Below are positions 27,312 to 36,887 of a DNA stretch of 64,000 bases, piece after piece. Origin of the DNA: Trinickia fusca (GTDB taxonomy: Bacteria > Pseudomonadota > Gammaproteobacteria > Burkholderiales > Burkholderiaceae); assembly GCF_003628145.1 (NCBI RefSeq), contig NZ_RBZV01000012.1:1-64000 (forward strand). Reading direction: 5' to 3'. The position numbers and the translations under genes were made by a program. A model generated the notes under the pieces. The model was given only the letters and a program-made list of their open reading frames with translations. It did no database searches and was not told where the DNA came from. The stretch's first letter is position 1. Every line of letters begins with the position of its first letter.

Positions 27312-30300
27312 GAGAACGCCTCCAGTTGGGGAAGCCGCAATGGGTTACGCACCGAATCGGCCGTCACCTGCATCGCGAACGATTTGTGATCGAGCGAAAA
27401 GCCCGCCACCATCTGCTCCGACGCACGGCCCGCCGCCATCGATGCCCGATCGAACAGACGCAACAACGCCCATGGGCCCGTCACGACGAACCCGTCGGTG
27501 GCCCCGGAAAGCTCGGTGATTTGCAACCGCACCTGATTCGTGCCGCCAGGCCCCGGCCAGCGCACGGTGATGGGCGCCTGTGGCCCGTGCGCATAGCGCA
27601 CGACTTGACCGTCGACGTCGAGTACCCACTCCGAGAGTCCCGGGTCCATGTCGAGTGGCCGGATCTCCACTTTGATCGACGGATCATGCGCACCACCGCC
27701 AAAGAACGTGTCACGAATGACGGCAGCGTTCTCGAACGAGGCTAGAAACGGCGCACTGCCCACGCCGTTGAAGCGCCAGGGTTGTACGCTCGTGTCGACA
27801 TGGGCCTGCAGGTTCTTCTGGAAGAAGTCGTCCATCATGCCGCCCGGCGCGAACAGGCGTGCGAAGTCGCCGGGCGTGACGTCGAGCGCGGACGCCCGCG
27901 CGAACGGATAGCGTCCCACGATCGCCTGCCGGCAGAACTCGCCGATGTTGGCCGATGCGCTTTGCGCGAGGTTACGGTCCATCACGCGCAACACACTGCC
28001 CTGAGCGGCGTTGCCGAGATCGTCGAGCATCTGCCGGAACGGCACCGGCATGCGGCCCGCCTCGGCGCGCAACCGGTCGGGCGCATCGGAGGGCGGCGGC
28101 GTCGCCCCGCTGCGCAAGGCCGAATCGGCCGCGTTCAGATACGTGTAGACGGCGTCGATCTGTTTGACCACGTCGCTCATCGGCGAGCCCGCCTCGGACG
28201 CTTCATGTTGCGTGAGCTGGCGCACACCGGCAAAGTGGGCATCGACGACCGACTCGGGTTCGTTCGCGTCGGTCGCCGAGACCGCGCTCGCAGCCTGCTG
28301 CTCGCCGAAGATCTGGGCCAACGATTCACGCGCGCTGTTGACCTTGTCCTGCGCGCGCGCCGCAAGACCATGCGCCGAGTCGCCGCCTGGCACGAGCGTG
28401 ACCTGGTGCGCCAGCGCGTCGGCAAAGCGCAGCAACGGAGAATCGTGCGACGACAGCACACGCGCAATCTGCATGGCCTGCGGCAGCGCGCTCGTGTCTT
28501 GCAGGCGCAGATCGCTCAGATAGTCGTCCCACACTTTGATGTAGTCGTCGAAGTACAGCGCGCGCACGTTGTTCGCCAGCGTCGTGGCGGCCGCCGCCGT
28601 CGGCACCGCCGACTCCTTGAGGCCGAGCACCCACACCTCCTCGTGGCCGAACAGATCGACGGCCTGGTCGACGCGCCGATCGAACACGTTCCAGTACCCG
28701 TCATAGGTGTAAAGCCCCGGCACGCCGGCGTTGAGGCTCGCCCCGCTTTGGCGGCGAAACACGAGCGAAGCCGCCGTCCCGGCCATGTGCGACGCGTCGA
28801 CCTCATACTGCGCGGCGGCCGGACGCAGCGTGCGCGTGAGCTGCACATAAAGTCGCTGCGCAAACGTGAGCCGCAGCAGCGCATCGCGCACGCCAGCCAC
28901 GAGTGCTTCGTCGCGAGCAAACGGCGACAGCACGACCCGATCCGCGAACAGTGCCGCGACGTGTCCGCGCAACGCGTTACGTTGAGCCGGCGTGAAGTTC
29001 GCGGGCAGCGACGGCCCGTTCTCGAGATCGAGCACGGCCTGGATGAAGACCGGGTCGTAATGCGCGCTGTCGTACAACATCAGGTACGCCTTCAACGCCT
29101 GATACGCGTACGCAGGATCATTCGCGGGCGCGTTGCGCAGTGCCGTCTCCAGCTTGCGCGCGGCAAGCGGCAGCAGCAGTTCGTCGAGCGCGCGGTGATA
29201 GACGTTGTCGGCCGCCGCCTGCAACTTGTCGCCTTGAAACAGTCCCCAGCGGTAGCGCATCGCCGGGCTTTGAGGATCGAGGTTTCCTGTCGACGCGATA
29301 TTGCGTATCGCATCGAGCACGGGCAGCACGTGCGCGATGTTGTCCGCATCGGTGATCGTCACCTGTCGCAGCTGCTGGTCGATGACGGGCACACGTGAGG
29401 CCACTTCGTTGACGTAGGCGCGATTGCGCCAGTAGCTGCCGAACCAGCCGAAGAGCAGCACGATCCCGAGTACGGCGAGCACCGCATAGCTGGACGTGGC
29501 AATCACGCGCCGGCGCTGATACCAGCGCAAATCGGTGCCGGCCAACGCCGCTTCGTTGAAGATCAGATCCTGCAACAAGGCCCTCAGGAAAAAACTCTTC
29601 CCGCCAGGTGCCGCCTGCGCAACGGGCGGCACGGGGTCGATCCGCAGAAATCGCTTCATGCCACCCATCACGCGGTCGAAGACCGTCCCCTCCTGCGTGC
29701 CGCTGGTCAGATAGACACCGCGCAGGAGCGGCATCGAATCGAACTTCGAGCGCGAGAACACCTGCTCGACGAACTGGCCGAGCACGTCGTGCAGTCCCGC
29801 AAACTGCTGCGGCAGCGAGTAGATCAGGTCGCGCCGATACGCGTCGGGTTCGGCGGCTAGCAGCTCCGGCAGCGAATCGTTCAAGCGCCGATGCAGCAGG
29901 CGATACTCGCGATCGAACGCGGCACGCAGATCGAAACCGGCTGCGCCCGCTTCGCGCAGTGCGAACGTGAAGCCCCACACCTGCGTGCGCTCTGCACGGC
30001 CCAGGCTGGCGAAATACTCCGAAAAGCCCGCCAGCAGGTCCGCTTTCGTGACCAGTACATACACGGGAAACTGGATGCCGAGCTCGGTTCGCAGTTCCTG
30101 CAGGCGCTTGCGCAACGCCATCGCATGTTCGGTGCGCTCGACCTCCGAGGTGCCGAGCAGATCCGACACGCTGATCGTCAACAGCGCACCGTTGAGCGGC
30201 TGCCGGCCACGATATCGCTTGAGGAGCCCGAGGAAGCCCTTCCATTCATCTTCGTCGAGCGCGCGATTGCTCTCGTGCGTCGCATAGCGGCCCGCCGTAT

Positions 30301-30910
30301 CGATCAGCACGGCCTCGTTCGTGAACCACCAGTCGCAATGACGCGTGCCCCCCACGCCGCGAATCGCCGCGCGGCCGAATTGTTCGGCAAGCGGGAAGCT
30401 GAGCCCTGAATTCACGAGCGCCGTCGTCTTGCCCGAGCCCGGCGCGCCGATGAACACGTACCACGGCAGCTGATACAGATACTGACGCGTCAGGCGTTCG
30501 AACCAGCGCCCAGGCCCGCCACGGGCATCGACGTTGCCGAGCCGTGCCGTCTTCAACAAGCGCGCGGCCTCGTCGAAACGGTTGCGCAACTCCTGCACGT
30601 GTGGCGCTTCCTCGCTTTCCGGTTGTATCGTGTCGGGCGCCGCACCGCGCAGCTGTGACAGCAATTGCGCGTTCATGCGCGCCGCACGCCAGCGCAGATA
30701 GGCGACGCGCGCGGCCCAGATCGCGACGATCAGCAGGATCACAAGCAGCCGCGCGCCCACGCTGTCGAGCGGGCGGTAGATGCCGATCGCCACGAGCGGC
30801 CCGATCAGCCAGATCGCCGCCGCCAAAGCAAGCAGACCGACGACGATCCAGATGCGCCGATCGACGAGCAGGCGCATGAAGCGCGTCGCGAACCCGAGGG
30901 CGGCGCTCAT
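27293..30910 (-). CDS. tssM: T6SS inner-membrane complex protein TssM (IcmF)
   Basis: A 1205-residue membrane-complex protein spanning from cytoplasm to outer membrane. Two N-terminal transmembrane segments (about residues 20-70) precede a cytoplasmic GTPase-like domain with Walker A GAPGSGKT (155-162) and a switch region VLIDTAGRY. A third transmembrane segment (about residues 475-495) is followed by a large periplasmic part that binds TssJ. The start at 30910 (MSAALGFATRF) overlaps the tssL stop by 4 bases. Upstream the same frame is open for 630 bases but that is tssL sequence, so I exclude it. Confidence 0.97.
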   Translation of the reverse strand: MSAALGFATRFMRLLVDRRIWIVVGLLALAAAIWLIGPLVAIGIYRPLDSVGARLLVILLIVAIWAARVAYLRWRAARMNAQLLSQLRGAAPDTIQPESEEAPHVQELRNRFDEAARLLKTARLGNVDARGGPGRWFERLTRQYLYQLPWYVFIGAPGSGKTTALVNSGLSFPLAEQFGRAAIRGVGGTRHCDWWFTNEAVLIDTAGRYATHESNRALDEDEWKGFLGLLKRYRGRQPLNGALLTISVSDLLGTSEVERTEHAMALRKRLQELRTELGIQFPVYVLVTKADLLAGFSEYFASLGRAERTQVWGFTFALREAGAAGFDLRAAFDREYRLLHRRLNDSLPELLAAEPDAYRRDLIYSLPQQFAGLHDVLGQFVEQVFSRSKFDSMPLLRGVYLTSGTQEGTVFDRVMGGMKRFLRIDPVPPVAQAAPGGKSFFLRALLQDLIFNEAALAGTDLRWYQRRRVIATSSYAVLAVLGIVLLFGWFGSYWRNRAYVNEVASRVPVIDQQLRQVTITDADNIAHVLPVLDAIRNIASTGNLDPQSPAMRYRWGLFQGDKLQAAADNVYHRALDELLLPLAARKLETALRNAPANDPAYAYQALKAYLMLYDSAHYDPVFIQAVLDLENGPSLPANFTPAQRNALRGHVAALFADRVVLSPFARDEALVAGVRDALLRLTFAQRLYVQLTRTLRPAAAQYEVDASHMAGTAASLVFRRQSGASLNAGVPGLYTYDGYWNVFDRRVDQAVDLFGHEEVWVLGLKESAVPTAAAATTLANNVRALYFDDYIKVWDDYLSDLRLQDTSALPQAMQIARVLSSHDSPLLRFADALAHQVTLVPGGDSAHGLAARAQDKVNSARESLAQIFGEQQAASAVSATDANEPESVVDAHFAGVRQLTQHEASEAGSPMSDVVKQIDAVYTYLNAADSALRSGATPPPSDAPDRLRAEAGRMPVPFRQMLDDLGNAAQGSVLRVMDRNLAQSASANIGEFCRQAIVGRYPFARASALDVTPGDFARLFAPGGMMDDFFQKNLQAHVDTSVQPWRFNGVGSAPFLASFENAAVIRDTFFGGGAHDPSIKVEIRPLDMDPGLSEWVLDVDGQVVRYAHGPQAPITVRWPGPGGTNQVRLQITELSGATDGFVVTGPWALLRLFDRASMAAGRASEQMVAGFSLDHKSFAMQVTADSVRNPLRLPQLEAFSCPAKS

Positions 30911-32253
30911 TGTGCGGCCCCTGGCGCCAAGGTGGCGCTCGGCGCAGGCGCGGCCAACAGCGTGATCTCGACGCGTCGGTTGCGTGCGCGGTTGGCTGGC
31001 GTATCGTTCGGTGCGACCGGGTCGCTTTGCGCACGGCCCTCCGCCCGCAGGCGGCCAGGGTCGCTGAGGCGCGCCGCGAGCAATCGCCCGACCGACTGCG
31101 CCCGTTCGAGCGACAGATTCCAGTTCGAGGGGAAGCGCGCCGTGTGCACGGGAACGTTGTCGGTGTAGCCCGCTACAACGATGTTGCCGGGCACGCGTTC
31201 GAGCGCATCGGCCACGCGCGCGAGCACCGGTTCGTAGCGATCGAGGATCGAGGTCGAGCCCGATTCGAACAAACCGTCGCCACGCAACACGACCACGCTG
31301 CGGTCCGCCGCATCGTGCACCTCGACCAGCCCCGCGCGAATCTCCGGCTCGAGAAAGCCCGCGAGACGCGGTGCGGCCGGCACGTGCACCGCTTGTGGCT
31401 CGGGGGCCTGCTGCTGCAGCTTGGGAATGGGCAAGCGATCGATCATCGCGAACGCGCGATCGGAGCGTGCGGCCAGCGTCAGATCGAGCGCGACGAAGAT
31501 GCCGAAGCCGAGGACGGCCGCAATCGCCGCGCATGCCCACATCGGGACGATGAGTCGTCGCGGACCATCATGCGCGACCATCTCGTCACGCCAGTGCGGC
31601 GAGAGCGCAACGTCGAACTCGCCGCGCACGTTACGGATCGTGCGCGCCAGGCGCTGCCGCAACTCGTCGAGTTGCGCGCGCCCGTTGTCGAGCACGCGAT
31701 AGCGCCCTTCGAAGCCGAGCGCGAGACAGTAATAAAGCAGCTCGAGCAGCGGCAGATGCTCATGCGGCCGCTGCATCAACCGATCGAGCACCTCGAAGAA
31801 CTTCTCGCCCCCCCATGTCTCGTTGTGAAACGCGACGAGCAGGCTGTCGGACGACCAATTGGCCGCCCCGCCCCAAGGCGTCAGCGCCGCCGCCTCATCG
31901 AGCGCCGTGCACAGGCAGTAACGCGCGGCACCGACTTCCTCGGCATGCACGCCTGCCTGCTGCGCGCGCGCCTCGAATTCGCGCACCTGCGAGGCCAGAT
32001 GCTCGCGCAGCCAGCCTGGGTTCGGATGATGCACGGTATAGCGGATCTGCGGCACGAGATTGAGTAAAGCGTTGGCCGCCGCCACCAGCGGATTACGGTC
32101 GTCGGCCACCTCGAGCATCGCGGCCGTACTCGCTGGGCCGGGCTCACGTTCGGCGAACCCACGAACATCGTCACGCGCGACCGGCGCACTATCGCTGTCG
32201 GGCGTCGCGAACGCCCCATGTCGGCTCGGAAAAGGATCGTTCAAAGGGTTCAT
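30907..32253 (-). CDS. tssL: T6SS membrane-complex protein TssL with C-terminal OmpA-like domain
   Basis: A 448-residue TssL/DotU. The cytoplasmic helical domain (about 50-215: AARYCLCTALDEAAALTPWG; LPLLELLYYCLALGFEGRYR) is followed by one transmembrane helix (about 230-250) and a periplasmic OmpA-like peptidoglycan-binding domain (about 330-440: VVAGYTDNVPVHTARFPSNW; LSLERAQSVGRLLAARL). This is the evolved form of TssL that anchors the machine to peptidoglycan. It is coupled to tssM by a 4-base overlap and lies 6 bases after tssK. Confidence 0.97.
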   Translation of the reverse strand: MNPLNDPFPSRHGAFATPDSDSAPVARDDVRGFAEREPGPASTAAMLEVADDRNPLVAAANALLNLVPQIRYTVHHPNPGWLREHLASQVREFEARAQQAGVHAEEVGAARYCLCTALDEAAALTPWGGAANWSSDSLLVAFHNETWGGEKFFEVLDRLMQRPHEHLPLLELLYYCLALGFEGRYRVLDNGRAQLDELRQRLARTIRNVRGEFDVALSPHWRDEMVAHDGPRRLIVPMWACAAIAAVLGFGIFVALDLTLAARSDRAFAMIDRLPIPKLQQQAPEPQAVHVPAAPRLAGFLEPEIRAGLVEVHDAADRSVVVLRGDGLFESGSTSILDRYEPVLARVADALERVPGNIVVAGYTDNVPVHTARFPSNWNLSLERAQSVGRLLAARLSDPGRLRAEGRAQSDPVAPNDTPANRARNRRVEITLLAAPAPSATLAPGAAQ

Positions 32254-32259
32254 GTCGAA

Positions 32260-33630
32260 CTAGCCTCGAATGGCCCACAGTTCCATCGCCAGCCCGGGGA
32301 AATCGCCGGCCAGATGCAGCGCAAGGCCTGCGGAGCGTTCGAGTTGCCGCCACAGCTCACTGCCCTTGTCCACCTCGAAATAGGTACAGCCGGCGTGATA
32401 CGGAATCTGCCGCGGCGCGACCGGCAAGGCGTGCACGGCGATGCCGGGCAGTTGCAAGTAGACGAGGTCGCGGATCCGCTCGACGGGGCCGAGCTTGATC
32501 TGCGAGGGAAAGCGCATGCAAACCGTCTCCGCGGGCAGATCGGCCCGCACCGCCAGGATGAAGCCGGCCTGTTCGCGCAACTGCGGATCGGGCACCACGG
32601 CCACGCGCACGCCATTGCCACCGTCTTGCAACGCAATCTGCAGCGCACTTTGATCGAGCACAGTAGACAGCGAGCGGCGCAGCTCCGCGAACAGCTCGCC
32701 GAAGCACCTGCGCAGATCGTCGTGGTCATAGACGGGCAGCGCAGGCGGACGTCGCGTCTCGGACGTAAACGTCGCAAAGTCGCAAGCCAACTTCAGCCAC
32801 TCGCGAAAGAGCGGCTCGGGATGCACGCGCGGCATTTGTTCGGTATGCCAAGTAACGGCCAGATACCGGTTGACGAGCTGCAGCAGCAGAAAATCGGCGA
32901 CCTCGGACACCCCTGCGCGGCCAGGCTCGGCAAGCCGGCTGGCGATCACTTCGCTGCGCAGGTTCAGCAGCCGGTGCAGCTCGCGGATGTAATCGGTCAG
33001 CACCGGGTGCGCGTGCGCGTTCAGCATCGGCGGGATGTAGCCTTCGTCGAGCACCAATTGACGATCGCCGCGTCGTTCGATCACGCGCAGCATGCCGAGC
33101 GCATGCCAGTCGTCGCCGAGCTCCGAATCGAGCATGAGGCGCAATCGCAAGCGCCCTAATTGCACGAGCGCGGGCTCGAGCCCGATCTCGTTGACGTCGG
33201 CAATCTCGCTCTCGTGCGCGACGAAGCGCGCCAGCGGCGTAACGGACGCACTATCGAACGACACCTGTACGCCGTCGCCGCGCCATGCGGGCAATGCCAG
33301 CACGACGGTGGCATCCTTGACCTCCGGCCCGATCTCGAGCGCCAGCGGCGCGTCGTCGAACCGTGCGAAGTCGAATGGCGTCCCGTCGGGCATCACGCCG
33401 GCCGCTGCGGCCAGCGCGACCTTGCCGTTCGCGAGCGCTTCCGCGTCGACGCTCAGCGACGCGAATCCCCAATGAAAGCATTGCATCGGCGCGCAGCGCA
33501 GATGCACATAGCGCTCGAAATACCGTTCGAGCTGCTGAAAATGTTGCGGCCGCAGGAACATGCCCTCCGACCACACGACACGCTCGCGCAATACCGGCGC
33601 GGCAAATGGAGAAGTCGCGGTATCGTTCAT
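32260..33630 (-). CDS. tssK: T6SS baseplate-membrane connector TssK
   Basis: A 456-residue TssK family protein with the diagnostic N-terminus (VVWSEGMFLRPQHFQQLERY) and the KLGPVERIRDLVYLQLPGIA region near the C-terminus. It trimerises and links the wedge complex to TssL/TssM. The start overlaps the tssJ stop by 4 bases, giving a tight tssJ-K-L-M order. Confidence 0.96.
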   Translation of the reverse strand: MNDTATSPFAAPVLRERVVWSEGMFLRPQHFQQLERYFERYVHLRCAPMQCFHWGFASLSVDAEALANGKVALAAAAGVMPDGTPFDFARFDDAPLALEIGPEVKDATVVLALPAWRGDGVQVSFDSASVTPLARFVAHESEIADVNEIGLEPALVQLGRLRLRLMLDSELGDDWHALGMLRVIERRGDRQLVLDEGYIPPMLNAHAHPVLTDYIRELHRLLNLRSEVIASRLAEPGRAGVSEVADFLLLQLVNRYLAVTWHTEQMPRVHPEPLFREWLKLACDFATFTSETRRPPALPVYDHDDLRRCFGELFAELRRSLSTVLDQSALQIALQDGGNGVRVAVVPDPQLREQAGFILAVRADLPAETVCMRFPSQIKLGPVERIRDLVYLQLPGIAVHALPVAPRQIPYHAGCTYFEVDKGSELWRQLERSAGLALHLAGDFPGLAMELWAIRG

Positions 33631-34154
33631 TGAGTTTGGCCGCCCGTCGCCAGCGGCTCTAATCCATTGTTTCGAACAGCAATCACAAGCCGCATCTCGT
33701 GCGGCGACATTTGCCAGAACTTGAACAGATTGGTTTGTTTGGGCAACGGCAATGGCACAACCGACTTCCAGCGGCTCTTTTCGAGGTTGCGATATCCGCC
33801 CACCAGCCCGAGTTGCCGCACTGCTTCGTCGCCGGTGTAATGCAGCGTGCGCGATTCGCCGGGCCTCAGAATGACCCGATCGACGCCGACCAAATCGCCG
33901 CCCAGCGCTTCAGCCGGCTTATCCTGAAGCGCAAAATAATCGGCCCTTTGAAAGCTGTCTCCTGATTTCAACCGAAACACTTCGAGTGCAATCGGCGCCG
34001 GACGCCGCTGCGCGTCCGGGTTGATGTCAGGCGCCACCTGCAATGTCACCGAATAGGGAATCGAAATCGATCGCTCGGTCGCTGCGCAACCGGCGATTAA
34101 TACAGCACTTAAAAATAAGCGAACGAGCGCGTAAGTGTTATGCCACCTCAACAT
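33627..34154 (-). CDS. tssJ: T6SS outer-membrane lipoprotein TssJ
   Basis: About 175 residues with a short lipoprotein signal (MLRWHNTYALVRLFLSAVLI followed by AGC, lipid-modified Cys near residue 23) and a beta-sandwich domain typical of TssJ/SciN (EVFRLKSGDSFQRADYFALQ; GESRTLHYTGDEAVRQLGLV). It anchors TssM at the outer membrane. Alternative upstream starts (ATG 34163, TTG 34181) exist; the listed ATG gives the best signal peptide. It is the first gene of the minus-strand operon. Confidence 0.92.
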   Translation of the reverse strand: MLRWHNTYALVRLFLSAVLIAGCAATERSISIPYSVTLQVAPDINPDAQRRPAPIALEVFRLKSGDSFQRADYFALQDKPAEALGGDLVGVDRVILRPGESRTLHYTGDEAVRQLGLVGGYRNLEKSRWKSVVPLPLPKQTNLFKFWQMSPHEMRLVIAVRNNGLEPLATGGQTQ

Positions 34155-34378
34155 CCCATTCATAATCTCCGCAAACGTCAAGGACGCAACATGGCCGAGG
34201 CAGACGAACCCTCTCGTTATTTCGAAAATTAATAATCCGGGCCGCGCCAGAAAAAGTGAATAGACTATAGTTCATCGAACTCCCCATCGCAACTTCACGG
34301 AACCGCAAAAAATCGACAACGCGCGCAAAATTTACCCGTCAAAAAAAATATCGGTAAATTAATACTCACACATTCGCC
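34155..34378. promoter_or_regulatory. AT-rich divergent promoter region of the two T6SS operons
   Basis: This 224-base gap separates tssJ from the plus-strand TPR-lipoprotein/tagH/pppA operon and should carry both promoters. It is strikingly AT-rich for this genome. A perfect 8-bp inverted repeat (AATTTACC at 34329-34336 and GGTAAATT at 34353-34360) flanks an A-tract just upstream of the plus-strand start and may be an operator. I cannot assign a convincing sigma-54 site by eye. Confidence 0.55.
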
Positions 34379-34789
34379 ATGAATATTTACTCTACAAGCT
34401 TCGCGACTAGACGATGCATTACGGTTGGCGTTGCATGGCTATGGATCGCGGTCGGGGTTGCGTGCTCGAGCGTGTCGCCGAATCAACGCGTGGCCGATGA
34501 AACGTTGCAGGCTGCGCATGTGTCCTATACGGCCGGTGATTACTCGCGCACGATCCAGCTGCTGCGCGACAGCAGCGAAATCGAAACGTCCGATCGCCGC
34601 ACGCGCGTCGAAGCGCACAAGCTCATGGCGTTCAGCTATTGCGTGATCGGCCGCATCACGCTGTGTCGTGTGGAATTCGAAAGGGTGCTGCAACTGGATC
34701 CGCATTTCGAACTGTCGACCGCCGAGAAAGGACACCCGATCTGGGGCCCGGCGTTCGAGGCGGCACGCAAACATGTCGCATCATCGTGA
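34379..34789 (+). CDS. Small TPR-like lipoprotein linked to T6SS regulation
   Basis: A 136-residue protein with an N-terminal signal (VGVAWLWIAVGVACSS, possible lipidated Cys at 29; the lipobox is weak) and one or two TPR-like helical pairs (LQAAHVSYTAGDYSRTIQLL; FSYCVIGRITLCRVEFERVL) ending with a HPIWGPAFEAARKHV segment. It is the first gene of the plus-strand operon with tagH and pppA. By position it may be the envelope sensor feeding the kinase pathway, analogous in role to TagQ, but I see no clear homology to TagQ. Confidence 0.72.
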   Translation: MNIYSTSFATRRCITVGVAWLWIAVGVACSSVSPNQRVADETLQAAHVSYTAGDYSRTIQLLRDSSEIETSDRRTRVEAHKLMAFSYCVIGRITLCRVEFERVLQLDPHFELSTAEKGHPIWGPAFEAARKHVASS

Positions 34790-34840
34790 CGGGAGCGACG
34801 GGGCGCTTACTCGATCACTTCGAGATTCTTTGGACTGCTT

Positions 34841-36040
34841 ATGCAATTGACTGTCATCGAATACGCCGGCAAGCCCGTCAAGTCGAAGACGACGGTCGAG
34901 TTCCGTCCGCCAGGCGGCACGATCGGCCGCAATGCCGACAACCAACTGGTGCTACCCGATGAAACGCGCCAGATTTCGCGGCTCCAGGCGCTGCTTCAAA
35001 CCGACGGTACGCGCTGCGTGCTCAGGAATCTGAGCAGCGTATCCGTGGTGCAGGTCAACGACACACCGCTCGCGTGCGAGCAGGAGCGGCCCGTTCAGGC
35101 CGGCGACGCGATCCGCATCGGGCCTTACGTGCTGCGCGCCGACACCCATGGCGAGACGGCGAACCACGAAGACGAAGTACCACGCGAGCGGCGCGAGCCG
35201 GCAGCAGGCGTGCAAGCGATACCGACGGACCCGCTTGCGCTGTTCGCTTCCACGGCCGACGAACTCAGCCATGCGGCTCGTCCCGCCGCGGCAAAGCCGA
35301 TCGCCGCACCCGCACCGCAAGCCCCTCAAACGCCGCAACCGCCGCCTCCGGCAATCCAAGCACATGCCTCCACGCGTGAAGCAAGCCGCGCCGGCACACC
35401 ACCGGGGGCCACTACCGATCGCCAATCGGCCGACGCCCTGCTCGCCGCCTTCCTCAGAGGCGCCGGACTCGACAAGGCCACCTGCGATTGGTCGACCGAG
35501 CAATTGGAGACGGCTGGGCAGTTGCTGGCACTATTCGCGAACGGCACGGTCGAGCTGCTGTCCTCACGCAGCATCCTCAAGCGGGAAGTCAAAGCCGACA
35601 TGACGGTGTTGCTCGATCGCGAGAACAATCCGCTGAAGCTACTGCCCGACGGCAGTGCCGCGTTGAGGCAAATGTTCGGTCTGCCGTTTCCGGGTTTCAT
35701 GCCCCCGGCCAGCGCCGTCGAAGATGCGTTTCACGATCTGCATGCCCACCACATCGCGATGGTCGCCGGCATGCGCGCGGCGCTCATCGATCTGCTCACG
35801 CGTTTTTCGCCCGAACAGATCGACAACCGTGCCGGCCCGCGTCAATGGCATGAGCAGATGCTGCCGCTCGCCCGCCAAGCCAATCTATGGAGCCGCTACG
35901 CGAGCCTGCATCGCGACATGGTGCTGGCCGTCGAGGACGACTTCAGCGCCGTCTTCGGCAAGGCGTTCCTTCGCGCCTACGACGAAGAAGTCAAGCACTA
36001 TCACGCGCAGCGACGCGGCCGGGGTGCCGCCGAGACATGA
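34841..36040 (+). CDS. tagH: T6SS FHA-domain scaffold TagH
   Basis: A 399-residue protein with an N-terminal FHA domain (about residues 20-85; phosphopeptide-binding signatures GTIGRNADNQL and ISRLQALL), a Pro/Ala-rich linker (about 105-190) and the C-terminal TagH/ImpI domain (about 195-395: ADALLAAFLRGAGLD; RENNPLKLLPDGSAALRQMF). In related systems the kinase PpkA phosphorylates Fha and triggers assembly. It is coupled to pppA by a 4-base overlap. Confidence 0.93.
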   Translation: MQLTVIEYAGKPVKSKTTVEFRPPGGTIGRNADNQLVLPDETRQISRLQALLQTDGTRCVLRNLSSVSVVQVNDTPLACEQERPVQAGDAIRIGPYVLRADTHGETANHEDEVPRERREPAAGVQAIPTDPLALFASTADELSHAARPAAAKPIAAPAPQAPQTPQPPPPAIQAHASTREASRAGTPPGATTDRQSADALLAAFLRGAGLDKATCDWSTEQLETAGQLLALFANGTVELLSSRSILKREVKADMTVLLDRENNPLKLLPDGSAALRQMFGLPFPGFMPPASAVEDAFHDLHAHHIAMVAGMRAALIDLLTRFSPEQIDNRAGPRQWHEQMLPLARQANLWSRYASLHRDMVLAVEDDFSAVFGKAFLRAYDEEVKHYHAQRRGRGAAET

Positions 36041-36795
36041 ATGTCTCGCACGCTCACTTCACCGGTGCGGGGTCCCGGACCAGCAATCAGGACTGCATCG
36101 GGTTTCAGCTATCCGAAGACCGTGCCTGCTTCGTGGTCAGCGACGGCATCGGCGGTGCGCCCGGCGGCGAGGTGGCCGCACGCTGTGCCGTCGACAGCGT
36201 CCTCGCCTGCTGGAGCGGGTCCGAGCGCCCCGTGGCCGAGCTCGCGCGCGCGTGCGTCAAGGCGGCAAACGCCGCGATCGTCGCCCGGCAAGAGCACGAT
36301 CTGGCGCATCGGCACATGAGCGCGACGGTCGTCGCGCTGTTTCTCGACCGACGCAACGCGACAGCACAATGGGCCCACGTCGGCGACAGCCGGCTCTATC
36401 GCTTTCGCCGTGGCGCACTGCTCGACAGAACGCGTGACCACAGTGTCACGCAGCGCATGAGCGATGCCGGGTTTCCTGGCAACGGCATCAGTCCCAACCT
36501 GCTGCACATGGCGCTCGGCATGCGCGGCCCCATCTCGCCCGGCCATAGCGGCGTGCACTCGCTGCAGGATGGCGATGTCTTTCTACTGTGCACCGACGGC
36601 TTCTGGCAGCTCGTTCCCGAGAAGACGATCGAGCATCGCCTGCGGATCGTGCAGTCGGTCGACGACTGGATCTGCCTGCTCGAACACGAGGCTTCGCGCA
36701 GTTGCGAGCACTCGGGACACGGCGACAACTATTCGGCGCTCGCCGTGTGGATCGGCCGTCCCGAGAACGTCACGCTCATGAACGTACGCCCATAG
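36037..36795 (+). CDS. pppA: T6SS PP2C-type phosphatase PppA
   Basis: A 252-residue PPM/PP2C phosphatase. The metal-binding motifs are present: the N-terminal RTSNQDCIGF (Asp), VVSDGIGG (Asp), HVGDSRLYRFR, LLCTDGFW (Asp) and GHGDNYSALAV (Asp). It should dephosphorylate TagH and counter the kinase encoded at 24419-26578. The ATG overlaps the tagH stop by 4 bases; the longer frame reaching back to 35887 is inside tagH and is rejected. Confidence 0.94.
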   Translation: MNVSHAHFTGAGSRTSNQDCIGFQLSEDRACFVVSDGIGGAPGGEVAARCAVDSVLACWSGSERPVAELARACVKAANAAIVARQEHDLAHRHMSATVVALFLDRRNATAQWAHVGDSRLYRFRRGALLDRTRDHSVTQRMSDAGFPGNGISPNLLHMALGMRGPISPGHSGVHSLQDGDVFLLCTDGFWQLVPEKTIEHRLRIVQSVDDWICLLEHEASRSCEHSGHGDNYSALAVWIGRPENVTLMNVRP

Positions 36796-36824
36796 CAGGC
36801 TTCCCGTCGTTCCCTCAAGATTTA

Positions 36825-36840
36825 TATCGGACTGCCGATA
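36825..36840 (+). promoter_or_regulatory. Inverted repeat upstream of the TonB receptor gene
   Basis: TATCGG-ACTG-CCGATA forms a perfect 6-bp inverted repeat between pppA and the receptor gene, 48 bases upstream of the receptor ATG. It could be an operator or a weak terminator of the T6SS regulatory operon; no U-tract follows. Confidence 0.4.
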
Positions 36841-36887
36841 AATGGGCAGGGGCACACCCGCTGTGGACCGCTCGATAAATTTGCTCC

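Noticed and set aside
27782-29398. A 538-codon open frame on the plus strand
   Set aside because: It is antisense to tssM and shows no domain or Shine-Dalgarno support.
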